Positions 31,795-42,629 of a stretch of 64,000 bases of DNA are shown one piece after another (positions within the stretch are counted from its first letter, which is position 1; the number at the start of each line of letters is the position of its first letter). The position numbers were made by a program, and so were the translations under genes. The stretch is from Silene latifolia (lineage: Eukaryota; Streptophyta; Magnoliopsida; Caryophyllales; Caryophyllaceae), in contig NC_133537.1 in NCBI RefSeq assembly GCF_048544455.1, positions 314,484,238-314,548,237 of the forward strand, in the 5' to 3' direction. The notes beneath the pieces were generated by a model that saw only the letters and a program-made list of their open reading frames with translations, was not told where the DNA came from and did not search any database.

Positions 31795-33925
31795 TGTAAC
31801 ACCCCCATTTATTTAAGGGCCTGAACTAGGACTCCTCAGATAAATGATGGTGTTACCATCTCGGAAACCCGAGGCAAAAGAGATAACAAAGGAAAGAAAC
31901 ACAAGACTTTATTATAATGTTTATAGTGACATTACAACTGAAATTAAAACAAAGTCTCCAAATACGACCAAGTAATAAGTCTCATAAAACTACTAAAAAG
32001 ACTAAGGTGGGCTAGGCACTAAGTCAGTCATCCAAGCTCTCTTCCCGGCCAGCTCCCATCGCCTCTCTCGAATACCGTCAACTGCTCCCCAATAATTGGA
32101 TCATCACAGCGTACACGAATACACGGGGTCACCACGAAGCTGAGTAGGTAATACAATAAACAAGAACACAAAACACAAACTCCTCCATCACCAACACCGC
32201 CATCACAACTCACAACCGGACAACTCAAAGCCCATACCGATCCCCATTAGACTATAAATATCGACCGTAGCCGATCTGCCAGCTCGCAGCTGAGGACACC
32301 AGGGCAAGTCCTGCAGAACCCGCCTGGGCCTTATCACAATGTCATCATCACCACCTCCACCAACTCCAATGTAATAATATAATACAACAGTTCAACAATA
32401 GTGCTCAACGGAATTAAATCAGACAATCGAATTATAACATGTAAATCACCCATTCAGTCAATCCAGTCACATAATACAATATCAAGTCCAGTGTATTCCC
32501 CTACCTCAAATAGCGGTGATAAGCTAACTGCAGATCAGAAGTATTCCACCCGAAACTCGCCACCTAAACATATATATAACATAATTAATTCTCTTACTAA
32601 TCCCGTTCCCATAATCAAAAGCTACTATAAGTAGAAACTTTCCCAATTTAGAAATTACTAAAAATATAAGTTACTCAAAATAGAAAGTTTCCTAAAATGG
32701 GAAGTTTCCCAAAATAGCAATTACCACAAATAGCAAGTTACTAAAAATAGTAACTTTCCCGAAATAAAATCCCGACTCAAAAGCTTAATTACATTATTCC
32801 GTCACCGCTAATCAAATTTAACTTAATAAATAAAACTAATATTGTAAATATTAGAAGTATACACATTCCCGACTCATTAAAATAAAACCCGTAACAAAAC
32901 TAATTCAAAAACAACGCACAACTCGACACACGCACACCCCCTTTCCAACCCGTCACAAACCGCCCCTCAACCACCAATCCTCACCGCCGACCACAGGCCC
33001 GACACTGTGTCCGGCCTCGGTCACCTCCCACCACCACCAATGTGGTCGACCCCCGCGGTGGTCGAACCACCACCACCAACACCGTTCACACCCACCGCCA
33101 CCAAAACGCCATGAACGGTCCCCCTTTTAACCCGACAGCCACCACGACACAACCCCTCCCGCCTACCAACCACCACCTCGACACCACCGCGCACGGCGAC
33201 TCGACACACGTGGCACCACCGATTCGACCTCCCCCGAGTCCACGGTGGTGCCACCCCTTTTCCCTATGTCTGAAACACAACCACAAATCCCCAACCAACC
33301 CGACACCTAAACACCACCACTGAAACCACCACCAGCCACGACCACCACTATAACCACCACCATCTAACTCGACTCCACACCAACAACGCATCCCACAACC
33401 CCACGACCACCACAACAGTCCCTAAAAGACGCAATACCCAATACAAAACAGTATGACAGAAATGAAAACAGGGAACCTTACCTGTGACGGCCGTCGACCT
33501 GAGCTTTTCCGACCAATACAACCGCTCTTGACCCCTAGCAACGACTCCCCTGGACTCTTGGCAGACCCTACTCTCTCCACACTCACCGGCGCTGCTCTCT
33601 TTGGCCGTGTATAAAGCTTGAACGTGAAAGGAAAAGGGGTTGTTGTTTGTGATGTAAAAATGACGGTAGGGAGGGGAATAGGGTTTTAAAGGTGTATTAG
33701 GGTTTGTTTTTAGGGTTTGGTGAGGTAAAATGGTAGGTGGGTAAATGGGTAATAAGTGGGTAAATGGGTTATGACCCCTCGACCCAAAAATGCCACTCAA
33801 ATATAAACCCGACTGATCTCGCGATATAAATTAAACAATTATTTTCTTACGCTTTTACCATTACCTTTACGCTACCATCAAATAATAAACCTCGCCCAAA
33901 CGATAATAAAATACGGGGTATTACA
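31795..33925 (-). repeat. 5' LTR of the nested Tekay-like element
   Basis: 2131 bp, almost identical to 24420-26551. Remaining differences cluster at CAG/CTG. Confidence 0.95.
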
Positions 33926-33930
33926 CCGTG

Positions 33931-34161
33931 ATTCCTTGGTTGCGGCAAGGAGGTGGCAATGGAAATGGAGGTTATGGGAGTCAAAACCAAAGGAACTACC
34001 AAACTCCGGTACGGAGTGCAGGGAGCAATAGAAATGCGGGGCAATGGAGTACTCAGAGGAGCTACAACAATAGGCAAGGCAATGGAGGTGATCAGAGTAA
34101 TGGTGGGAAGATATTTGGAACAGCTGGTACAATACAAGGGAATGGGGAAAAGGGTAACTAG
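33931..34161 (+). pseudogene. Gag C-terminal tail of the gag-only element
   Basis: The frame PWLRQGGGNGNGGYGSQ, then RNYQTPVRSAGSNRNAGQW and KIFGTAGTIQGNGEKGN, stop 34159-34161. It is the Gly/Asn/Gln-rich Gag tail that normally leads into protease. Here it ends in a stop and is followed by 3' UTR, so pol is missing. It is separated from the rest of Gag (ending near 24210) by the tRNA-like piece and the nested element. Confidence 0.75.
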
Positions 34162-34243
34162 TTTATTAAGGGGATTAGACTCTTATCATTTATATAAGTG
34201 TTATGTTGTTAGTAGTTTAATTTAATGAAATGTAGTAATTTCG

Positions 34244-34262
34244 AAACTTCGGGACGAAGTTT
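34244..34262 (+). promoter_or_regulatory. Hairpin-polypurine module 1 in the gag-only element
   Basis: Stem AAACTTCG pairs with CGAAGTTT around GGA; AGAAGGGTAGAATG follows. Confidence 0.75.
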
Positions 34263-34464
34263 ATTTTTAGAAGGGTAGAATGTGACACCTCATGTTTAAG
34301 TTTATTTTGTGATACATTTTCGTGTTTTGAGTTAATTTTGTGATACATTTTGATAAGTATGATAATGATTATGTTAAGAAAGTTAATTGTGTTGCAATGA
34401 TAGTGAGTTGAAATGGCATTCAGATGTGTGGATTGTTTTATGAGGCTTTTGTAGCATTTTTGGG

Positions 34465-34502
34465 TGAACTTCGGGACGAAGTTCATTTTAAGGGGGAAAG
34501 AC
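34465..34502 (+). promoter_or_regulatory. Hairpin-polypurine module 2 at the 3' LTR boundary
   Basis: Stem TGAACTTCG pairs with CGAAGTTCA around GGA (34465-34485). AAGGGGGAAAGAC then runs to the LTR at 34503. Confidence 0.85.
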
Positions 34503-36916
34503 TGTAATACTCCGTATTTTAATTATATTTATATATTTTATAAGTTATATAGATTAGTTATATTTATTAATTATTAATTATAATAATTGCGAATTATGTT
34601 GTTAGACGGAAATAATTATAATTAATAAGTTAATAGAATAATGAGTCGGGATGACAACCAAATAATAACAATATATGATAATTCATAGAATAATAATAAT
34701 ACTTGGTAAATATGCTATAATAATAATAATAATAATAATAATAGTGATACTAGTAATACTAATAATAATAATAATAATTGTATTTCATAATTATAATAAT
34801 AATAAGGTAATTTATAATAGTTTCCTAATTAGTGTGTTACACATCCTAAACCTAGTTATAAATACAAAGAAATCTGAAAAATAATTTATAAAAGAAGAAG
34901 GAAGAAATCTAAAACAAAGAAGGAGAGAATTAAAGAGCTATTAGCGATAAAAGGTAAACCGTCTTAAACTCAATTGTTTTTGTTATAACGTTTTAACTTA
35001 GCCTATAACACCACCATATACCACCGTATGAACAACCATAGAATCATGACTTTGAACCTAGGCTAGAATTGGACCACCATGACTCCGTCTAACTCTTCTC
35101 TGACCGTCTCTGACTTGGCCTTGGTGGTTATTGGGGCGTCTTAAGGTGGCGGGATTGGGCTATAGCGGGTTTGAACCAGGGGAATCGAACCCTTATTTGA
35201 CCCACCAATTGGACCTAACCTGACCTGGGCTATGATGGGTTGGGACCAGGGGTGTTAGTCGACCACCTTGGTGGTGTCTTGGTGGTCGGATATGGAGGTT
35301 TGTAGCGGTGGTGGCGGTGAAACAAGGGAAAGCAGAGGGGTTGTCGTGGCTGCCTTAAGACGGGTACTGTGGCAGCATTAGTGGTTGTACAGAGGAAAGG
35401 GGACCACCCCTGGAGTCACCGTGAGACAGTGGCGTCAAAGGTGATGGCCAGAGGTGGTAGTGGTGGCCGTGGAGGTGTTGGCGAGGCGTTATTTACAGGG
35501 TATTTGTCGATGTCGGGTTTTCGGTGTATTGGTTGTTGTTGTTTCTAGGACGTGTAGGGCAGCCGTGTGTGGTGTTACTGCTGGTTGTTGGTGCGTGGCA
35601 AGGGGGTTGGGTGTAGTGGTGGCTCACGGGGTGGTGGCTGCCGTGCTCATGGTGGGTATCAGGTGGTTGCGTCGTGTGGTTGTATGGGGTGTTAGAGGGA
35701 TGCGGGGTGAATTGTCGTGTATAGAAATTGGTTTTACACGTGAGTAGGGTGATCATACACATTATTATATTATAATATTTGGGTGAGGGACCCGAGTTTA
35801 AATTGTTAGTCGGGTAACTCGGTTGTTGACACGAGTTTTGAGAAGTCGAGATTTAAATATAATAACTCCGTATTTATCGTAGAATTGTTTTACAATTAGT
35901 TTAATTATTTAACATAGGTTTAACATTGGTTTAGTTTGTATAGCTTGATAAGAGTTTTGACCGATAATTAATACGGATTTTACGTAATAATTTACACGAT
36001 AACATAATTAATATAATTAAATTATAATTGATTAAAATAATGAATATAATTTATAATTGAATAATTATTATATTTGTTAGGTGACGGGTTGTTGAAGAGT
36101 TATTTGATTGATTTGCTTTGCTTGGATTGCGTAATTGGAGTGCTTGCTTTCGAGGTAGGATAATCTACTCAACTATATTTGGTTTGCGTGTTTAATACGT
36201 GAATGTATTGAAAGGATGATTGGTGTATGATTGCTTATTTAATTAAGCTAATTGAGTGATTAACTTTGTTAATTGATTGGAGTTGTGTATATTTTATACG
36301 ATTATATTGTGGAATGCTTTATGAGAATTGGACTGCCCCAGGCTTAGTCTCTGGTGGATAACGTGAGTGGTTGTTGGACTGCCCCAGGCTTAGTCTCTGG
36401 TGGATAACGTGTGTGAATAATTGGAAGGCCCCAGGCTTAGTCTCTGGTGGATAACGTGGATAGTTGATGTCGAGATGTGACATGTGAACAGTAGAGATTG
36501 GAATATTGACAGTTGTGAGAGATTGGTTGTTTTAATGTATTTTATCCTACTCGACCTCGTGGTTGACCGTGTAATCGTGAACACCTGTGATGAACCATAA
36601 TGGGGAGCAGATTTGACAGGTACTAAAGATTAGCTGACTTGGGAGCATTGGGATGTGAGCTCGACTTGGACCATAGTTGCTGTCTAGATCACTTAGTTGA
36701 CTTATACAACTTTATTTATGTTATTTCCGCTGCGTAATAAATTGTAATGTTAAGTTTTATATTTAATCGGTTGGCATTGTAATAAAACCATTCTTTCAGT
36801 TAAAGTATTTTGGTTTGTTTTAATTTGTATCATTTACCTCGGGCAACCGAGATGGTAACAGTCCTATTTATAGGGAATGTCTTGTTAAAGGCTCCTAAAT
36901 AAATGGGGGTGTTACA
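34503..36916 (+). repeat. 3' LTR of the gag-only element
   Basis: 2414 bp, TG...CA, followed by TSD AAAGA at 36917-36921. It preserves the Helitron's empty site near 34785-34810 and carries the same three-unit tandem repeat (about 36328-36465). Confidence 0.95.
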
Positions 36917-39231
36917 AAAGAAATATCACTTATATCCCGCCGTTTTGCCTTAACTGCGTCAACGATCACCTGACAATCACTTTCAATAATAATCTTTTGT
37001 TCTCCATGTCTTCGTGCCTCCTTCCTTCCATGTAGCATTGCCACAGCCTCCGCAACCGCTGACTCCCATTCCTCACAGACCTGAATCGAACTCACCCATT
37101 TCACCACTCCATCATCAGCACGGCATACCACACCTCATTCCATACCGACCCCGTGCATCAGACCCGCATCAACATTTATCTTAACTGACCTAACAACCGG
37201 CTTACACCATCCCACCCTCTCAACCTCCCATAGCCTTTCTGCGCCACCCTCATTACGCCTCGCCGTCCTCGTCCCAACTCCACCACCGTAGCCCCTTGGC
37301 TCCTCCCTCTTCTCCATCTCAAAAATCATCTCCCTAGCTCTTTTAACAACCAAATCAGCTTGCCACTCCCTGTCCTCAAATATGGCCTTATTTCTCCTTT
37401 CCCAAATGGTCCAGCATCCTGTCATAAATACCACCCTACCACGCGAGTCTAGTGCCCGCAAAACCTCCTCTATCCAGCCTCTCAAATCCATCCCCCGCAC
37501 CATTTTATGAACTTCACACCCCAACCCATTCCAAACTCCCCCAACCCACCCACAATCTCTAACAACATGGAGACAAGTCTCGACGCTGTTATGACACCGT
37601 GGACATAAAGAATTCGTCAATTCCATATGGGCTGCCAAATTGCTTCTCGTAGCAATCCCTCCATTACAGAGCTGTCGAGGGACAACATCTACTTTCAAAA
37701 TACAATTCCATAGTCATTTTTCTGCCTCTAGAGCGGATTGCCCTTCCTTCTCAATTCCGTCACCAGTGAGCAAAAGATAGACAGATTTAACCGAGTAATA
37801 CCCGTTCTTCTCGCCATCCCAACACCACTCATCCCGCCCACTAGCTTCACCCAACCGTATATTTAATATTTTGGCCGCTTCAAATGGAAGGAAAAGACCC
37901 TCAACTAACCCTCCATCCCACGCACCACCCCTGACCATCATCAAATCAGCCACTCTCATATCCAACGGCACATCCCCTCTTGGCGAAATAATACTCCGTG
38001 TCCGAGTCTTCCGTATTCAAGGGTCCGTCCACACAAAAGTCTCAAGGCCATTCCCGATACGCTTACGAGATCCATTATATAGTGCTTTTCTACCATCTAA
38101 AATGCTCCTCCAGGTATAACTCGGATTTAGACCCAACGTAGCTTCCATAAAACTCATATCTGGGAAATATTTACTTTTCAACACTTGATACATAAGACTA
38201 TCCGCTACCGTCAACAACCTCCATGCCCAAGAGAGCCAAATTTAACATATTAAAATCTCGAAAATCCATACCACCCTTGCATTTCGGTCGGCACGTCCGT
38301 CTCCACGCCACCCATGGAATTTTCCTCCTCACATTCTCCGAGCCCCACCAGAATTGAGATACCAAAGAACGTAAGTCATCACAAAAATTAGCAGGAAGCT
38401 TAAAAATGCTTATCTCATAAGTCAGAATAGATTGGCCAACAACCTTTATTAATACCTTTTTACCCGCTTCATTGAGCAGTAAACCCCGCCAACCTTGTAA
38501 TTTCTTACCCTACCTATCACGTACCATCCTGGTAATACCTTGCTTAGATCGACCCAGCACTGTCGGTAACCCAAGGTATTTTTCCTGTTCCTGAACCTCG
38601 GCCACATACAATAAATTGGTCACTTGTTGTCTTCTTACCATTGGCGTACCCTTACTAAAAGAAATAGTAGTTTTAGCTTTACTTACCAACTGACCTGACG
38701 CACCCTCATATTCCCTCAAAATATCATCAACTCGCTGAGCTTCAGTTCCACACGCCTTTGTGAAGATAATGCTATCATTTGCAAACAGTAAATGAGACAC
38801 CATCGGAGCTTGTAGTGCAACACGAATCCCATGAATAGAACCATCTTCTACAGCCCGGCGTAACAAAGATGAAAGAACTTCAGCACAAAGTATAAATAAA
38901 TAAGGCGATAACGAATATCCTTGACGTAAACCCCTTGTCGGCACAAACTCCTCATACAACTGTCCATTGACAAAGACGGTATAGGAAACCGAACGCACAC
39001 ATTCCATAACTCTACCGACCCAAACTCTATCCAGCCCCATACAACACATAGCCTGCTCCAAAAAGCTCCACTCCACCCTGTCATAAGCTTTAGCCATATC
39101 CAGCTTGAGAGTCATAAGGCCCCCTCCTCCTCTTGCATTTTTCATATAATGAAATAATTCAAAAGTAATATGAACATTATCCGTATTAAGCCTACCTGGT
39201 GTGAACGTACTCTGATTCTTTGAGACTATAT
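36917..39231 (-). pseudogene. LINE middle segment: reverse transcriptase end, zf-RVT, RNase H start
   Basis: Reading leftward from 39231 the frame holds the RT segment SKNQSTFTPGRLNTD-NVHITFE, LKLDMAKAYDRVEW, the catalytic region near HLLFANDSIIF (FAND in place of the usual FADD), then RT thumb pieces. A zf-RVT domain (RLGEASGRDEWCW, LCNGGIATRSNLA, CPRCHNSVETCLHVV) and the RNase H start (KINVDAG, ESDCQVIVDAV) follow. It has several stops and shifts, for example a Trp-to-stop at about 37133. It joins 18302 in frame on the left, and 60675 (overlapping by 54 bp) on the right. Confidence 0.88.
39178..39231. repeat. 54-bp LINE duplication, left copy
   Basis: The 54 bp (TATCCGTATT...GACTATAT) are identical to 60622-60675 and flank the Athila-like array. 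Both copies encode IVSKNQSTFTPGRLNTD on the minus strand. Confidence 0.95.
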
Positions 39232-40645
39232 TGACAGGGCAGTCATATACCTATAAAAAATAACCAACTGGCTCTAACTAATATAGCTAGGGAAGTCGGG
39301 TCGATCTCCACATGGAGATGGGAAAATGTCAGCTTTGTCTAAGTTCGTCACGGTAACCAAATTGGGGGGTTTTAATTGATTGATTGTTCTAAACTAATGA
39401 GAGTAAGGAAGAGAATAAAGCAGAGAAAAAGGATTAAGCAGATAAAGAAAGCAGCTAATACAGACGGTTCACCATGATCATTCAGTCAAGTAAACTAGGT
39501 TTCAGGTCAGTGCAAGTATAGTCTAAGGAGCAGTGAATATCTCCTTTCGGTCTCAATTCGCCCTAAAGCACAAATAGCTTAACTTTCGCCCTCACTATAA
39601 TGCCCTAATGTTCGCTACGAGTCTCACCCTTTCCAACCTTTCGGTCCAGGTCAAGGCTTACTACGATATAAATGCCCAATTGCGTCGACTCAGTTAAACA
39701 AATACAAATAAATGCAGCAATTAACAACAAAGACTACACCAGCATTAACCTAATAAATCGATTACTATTCCTTCATAATCATAGATCCCCTTAGTCTTAG
39801 TAGAGGGAAATTAGCTATGCATCACTATTGAATCAACAACAATAACATATAGATAATTGAAACTAAACATATTAACAAAGCTAATAGAGATTGAATAGGG
39901 TAGATGATGATAACAATAAAGGAGAGAAAGAAATAAAGTAACAATTAAGATTAAAGAATTAAGAAAGAATAATAATACCAATCACAAATCCGAGTTCGAG
40001 TAGCAAAAGAGTAGAAAGAGAGCAAAATCCAAGAAACAGTAGTAAATGATAGAGTAAAAGTGAATGAGGGGAGTTACGCAGTCTACTGTATTAGTAGCAC
40101 ACGAAAATCCTCCTCTAACCTAATCCATAACTAAATTACAAAAGCCCATACGAAATATAGGCGGAAATACTTTCAAACAGGCCAAACTACTCGATCGAGT
40201 GGAAATAAACCACTCGATCGAACAACTAAGCGTCAAACCCCTCGATCGAGTGGAAATAAACCACTCGATCGAGTAACTCCTTGTAATGTCTTCTCGATTG
40301 AATACTCGAACTGCTCGATCGAGTAACCTTCAGTGTATAAAGCATTCGATCGACTAGAAAAGCAGTCAATCGAGCTATTTTGGCACGTTAGACATTAAAA
40401 CACCTTCCGAAACTAGCTCACGCGTCTTCAAAGTGATAGATTCCAAGCTCCGGCTCCTTGTTCTCCATAAATGCATGCAAATGGGACGAATTTAGGCTCG
40501 ATTTAGCTCCTCTTTGGTTTATTCCTGCAATTTACATAAAACGAACCAAAGTAGAATATTCGGGGGTATTTGTAGCCAGATGCTACTTAAATCATACAGA
40601 AATGCGTGTAAAAATGAGGTAAAAACCTTATATAAAATACACGCA
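39232..40645 (-). repeat. LTR 1 (3' LTR of copy A)
   Basis: 1414 bp, TGACAGGGCAG...ATACACGCA on the plus strand. Contains a phased palindrome array at about 40189-40373. Confidence 0.95.
40189..40373. repeat. Phased palindrome array in LTR 1
   Basis: Cores at 40192, 40215, 40243, 40266, 40295 (degenerate), 40316, 40347 and 40367 (degenerate). Spacings alternate near 21-23 and 28-31 bp, a 51-52 bp super-period. Matching arrays lie in LTR 2 (49229-49413), LTR 3 (50654-50838) and LTR 4 (52079-52264). Confidence 0.92.
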
Positions 40646-40667
40646 TCAAATCTCCCCAAATCAAACC

Positions 40668-40687
40668 TTTCCTTGTCCCCAAGCAAA
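40668..40687 (-). promoter_or_regulatory. Hairpin before the polypurine tract, copy A (one mismatch)
   Basis: Same place as the perfect hairpin of copy B at 52558-52577, but one stem base is changed. A purine-rich TTGGGGAGATTTGA on the minus strand then runs to the LTR. Confidence 0.7.
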
Positions 40688-42261
40688 CTATGAATGCAAC
40701 TAAGAATAAGCAGTGGAACGGGACCAACACATCAGCTACAAGTCACCCACCAAAACCAGTTTAATACAACAACTAACAAAGTGGCAAATGAGAGGTGCAA
40801 ACGAGTTAAATCAATGTTTCAAACTTACTGAACCGTCGACCTTGCAATACTCAAAAGGTATCGGACTCTCACGGGTCGCTCTTCACTCAAAATTAGGCAA
40901 AAGGTGAGTATATATGTGAAAGATAGAAAGAAGTAAGGACACTCACCTAACTCGACCTATAAGAACATGCATGCAGTTAACATGAATAAAGTGATCTCTA
41001 CAATCGTACATACGCATTCCAACCATACTAATGACCAAGACACATGCCGAGGACTTACATTTGGGTAAGTGAGGTAATGGGTAAGAAGGGGCTAAGATGA
41101 ATTTGGATATGTGGGGATAATAGTCAGGCTAGCAACAACGAATCGAAATATGAACTGCATCCCAACTTCGTACTCAATATAATAAAACAAAACGGCGCAA
41201 AATCCATGCACTCAACTCACGAAACACCAATACTTGTCAAATCCCCATAAGATGTAAGTTAGACATGGGAGTGAAAATCATCCGTACAATTATTTCATTT
41301 TTTTTCTTTTCGCACGTGATTTTTTTTTTCTTTCTTTTTCTTTTTCATATTCCATTTTTTTCTTCCATTCTTTTCTTCTTTTTTTTCTTTTCATCCATCA
41401 TTTTTTCTTTCATTCCCTTTAATTATTCCACCATCTTCTGAATTCAAATAAAAATAACCAAACTGCAGTAAAGCATTCCAAACAGCTACTCATTACTAGC
41501 TCGGCTAGGGTAGGAAAAATTATAGATAGTAGCTAATAGGACAAAAAGGCAATTTGGCTATGTGGGGCTCATGGGTAGAATGAAGTAAAAGGGAACTGCC
41601 TCTCCTAACATGTGTCACCATTCACAGACCGAATGCATACAGGTATTAAGAAGACTAGACTCATGCTTATGCAAATTGATGTTACATGTCTTAAAGAGAG
41701 TACTACTCACATCCTAATTGAAACCGGTCATTAATGCCACCAGTTTATAAAGCTCTAACCTCAGAATGTAATGTAGCTTGCCGATATGTGAGTCAAGTCT
41801 ATTTGTTCAGATAAGAGAGAAACAAAAACTCGTAGATCATGCACATAATCATGCCAACTAAATGTCAAGAAAATGCAAGGCTAAGGTAAGGATTCAATGT
41901 AGCGTCAAAGTTCAAACGTTCCGACTCAAATGAAACGTGAAAATTTTGAATTTTATGTGATTTTTTTGAATTAAAAACGACAATGCATGCGAAAATAATG
42001 AAACGTGCAAGCAAGCGAAAATGCAAGAAAACATGCAGACACGGATATGGATGCATACCTCCCCAAACCAGACCGTACAATGCCCTCATTGTACCAAAAA
42101 TAGGGAAAGAAATGCAAACTGAGGAGAAAGGGATAAGTGGAGTCGGAATACTTACAAAATGTCATGAAGAGGGACCTCCCCAAACCGACCATGAACATGG
42201 GAGGTCAAAGAAAGTCAAGCAGTGGCTCAATAGACATAAAGTAGCAGCTGGAAGAAGAAAC

Positions 42262-42452
42262 TACTCGATCGAGTAGCTTGTAATAGCTCGATCGAGTGAA
42301 CTAGTGTCTGGAAGGACTCGATCGAGTAAAAAAATCACTCGATCGAGTAAACGTGATTATGCAGCTTGTCGATCGAGTATATATATCACGCGATCGAGTG
42401 AATCTCAGCCCAAAAGTGCTCGATCGAGTAGAGAAACTACTCGATCGAGTGA
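42262..42452. repeat. Phased palindrome array in the 3' UTR of copy A
   Basis: Cores at 42266, 42289, 42319, 42340, 42370, 42391, 42421 and 42442; spacings 23, 30, 21, 30, 21, 30, 21. The period is 51 bp with two palindromes each, as in gag. Confidence 0.95.
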
Positions 42453-42629
42453 CTGTACCTGCAGAACACGCATCAAACGCAAGGAAGATATAAAGGGTGC
42501 ATAAAACAGCGTCTAAAGTTCAGCAAAAAGCTAAGGAAAAATAAAAAGTTCAACAAGGGTACAATAAAACAGTCCGGGCTGCCTCCCGGAGAGCGCAGGT
42601 TTAAGAGGTCCCGTACGACCTTTCTGACA

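Larger units (their letters stand above)
24420..33925 (-). mobile_element. Nested Tekay-like Ty3 retrotransposon with gag-pol and chromodomain-like tail
   Basis: LTRs of 2132 bp (24420-26551) and 2131 bp (31795-33925) are flanked by TSD CCGTG. Read on the minus strand it has 5' LTR, iMet PBS, gag, protease, reverse transcriptase, RNase H, integrase, chromodomain-like tail, polypurine tract and 3' LTR. All domains are present but several frames are broken, mostly by one- or two-base losses beside CAG/CTG. It lies inside the gag-only element, so it is younger than that element. Confidence 0.95.
18303..36916 (+). mobile_element. Gag-only Tekay-like Ty3 retrotransposon, carrying a nested element and a Helitron
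   Basis: LTRs at 18303-21879 and 34503-36916 are flanked by TSD AAAGA. The iMet PBS lies 3 nt after the 5' LTR and a polypurine tract (AAGGGGGAAAGAC) precedes the 3' LTR. Without the nested element (24420-33925 plus one TSD copy) the internal region is only about 3.1 kb and encodes gag but no protease, reverse transcriptase or integrase. It is therefore non-autonomous and would depend on a relative such as the element nested inside it. It interrupts the LINE RNase H. Confidence 0.93.
40646..42629 (-). other. 3' untranslated region of copy A
   Basis: No convincing gene. Holds the polypurine tract, a long T/C-rich tract at about 41285-41430 (purine-rich on the element's sense strand), and a palindrome array at 42262-42452. 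Short ORFs conserved between copies (40713 and 52603 on the plus strand) are explained by the copies being near identical. Confidence 0.7.

Noticed and set aside
40713..40907. 64-aa ORF conserved at 52603-52797
   Set aside because: Conservation is explained by the two near-identical retroelement copies; it is antisense to the element and lacks a domain.
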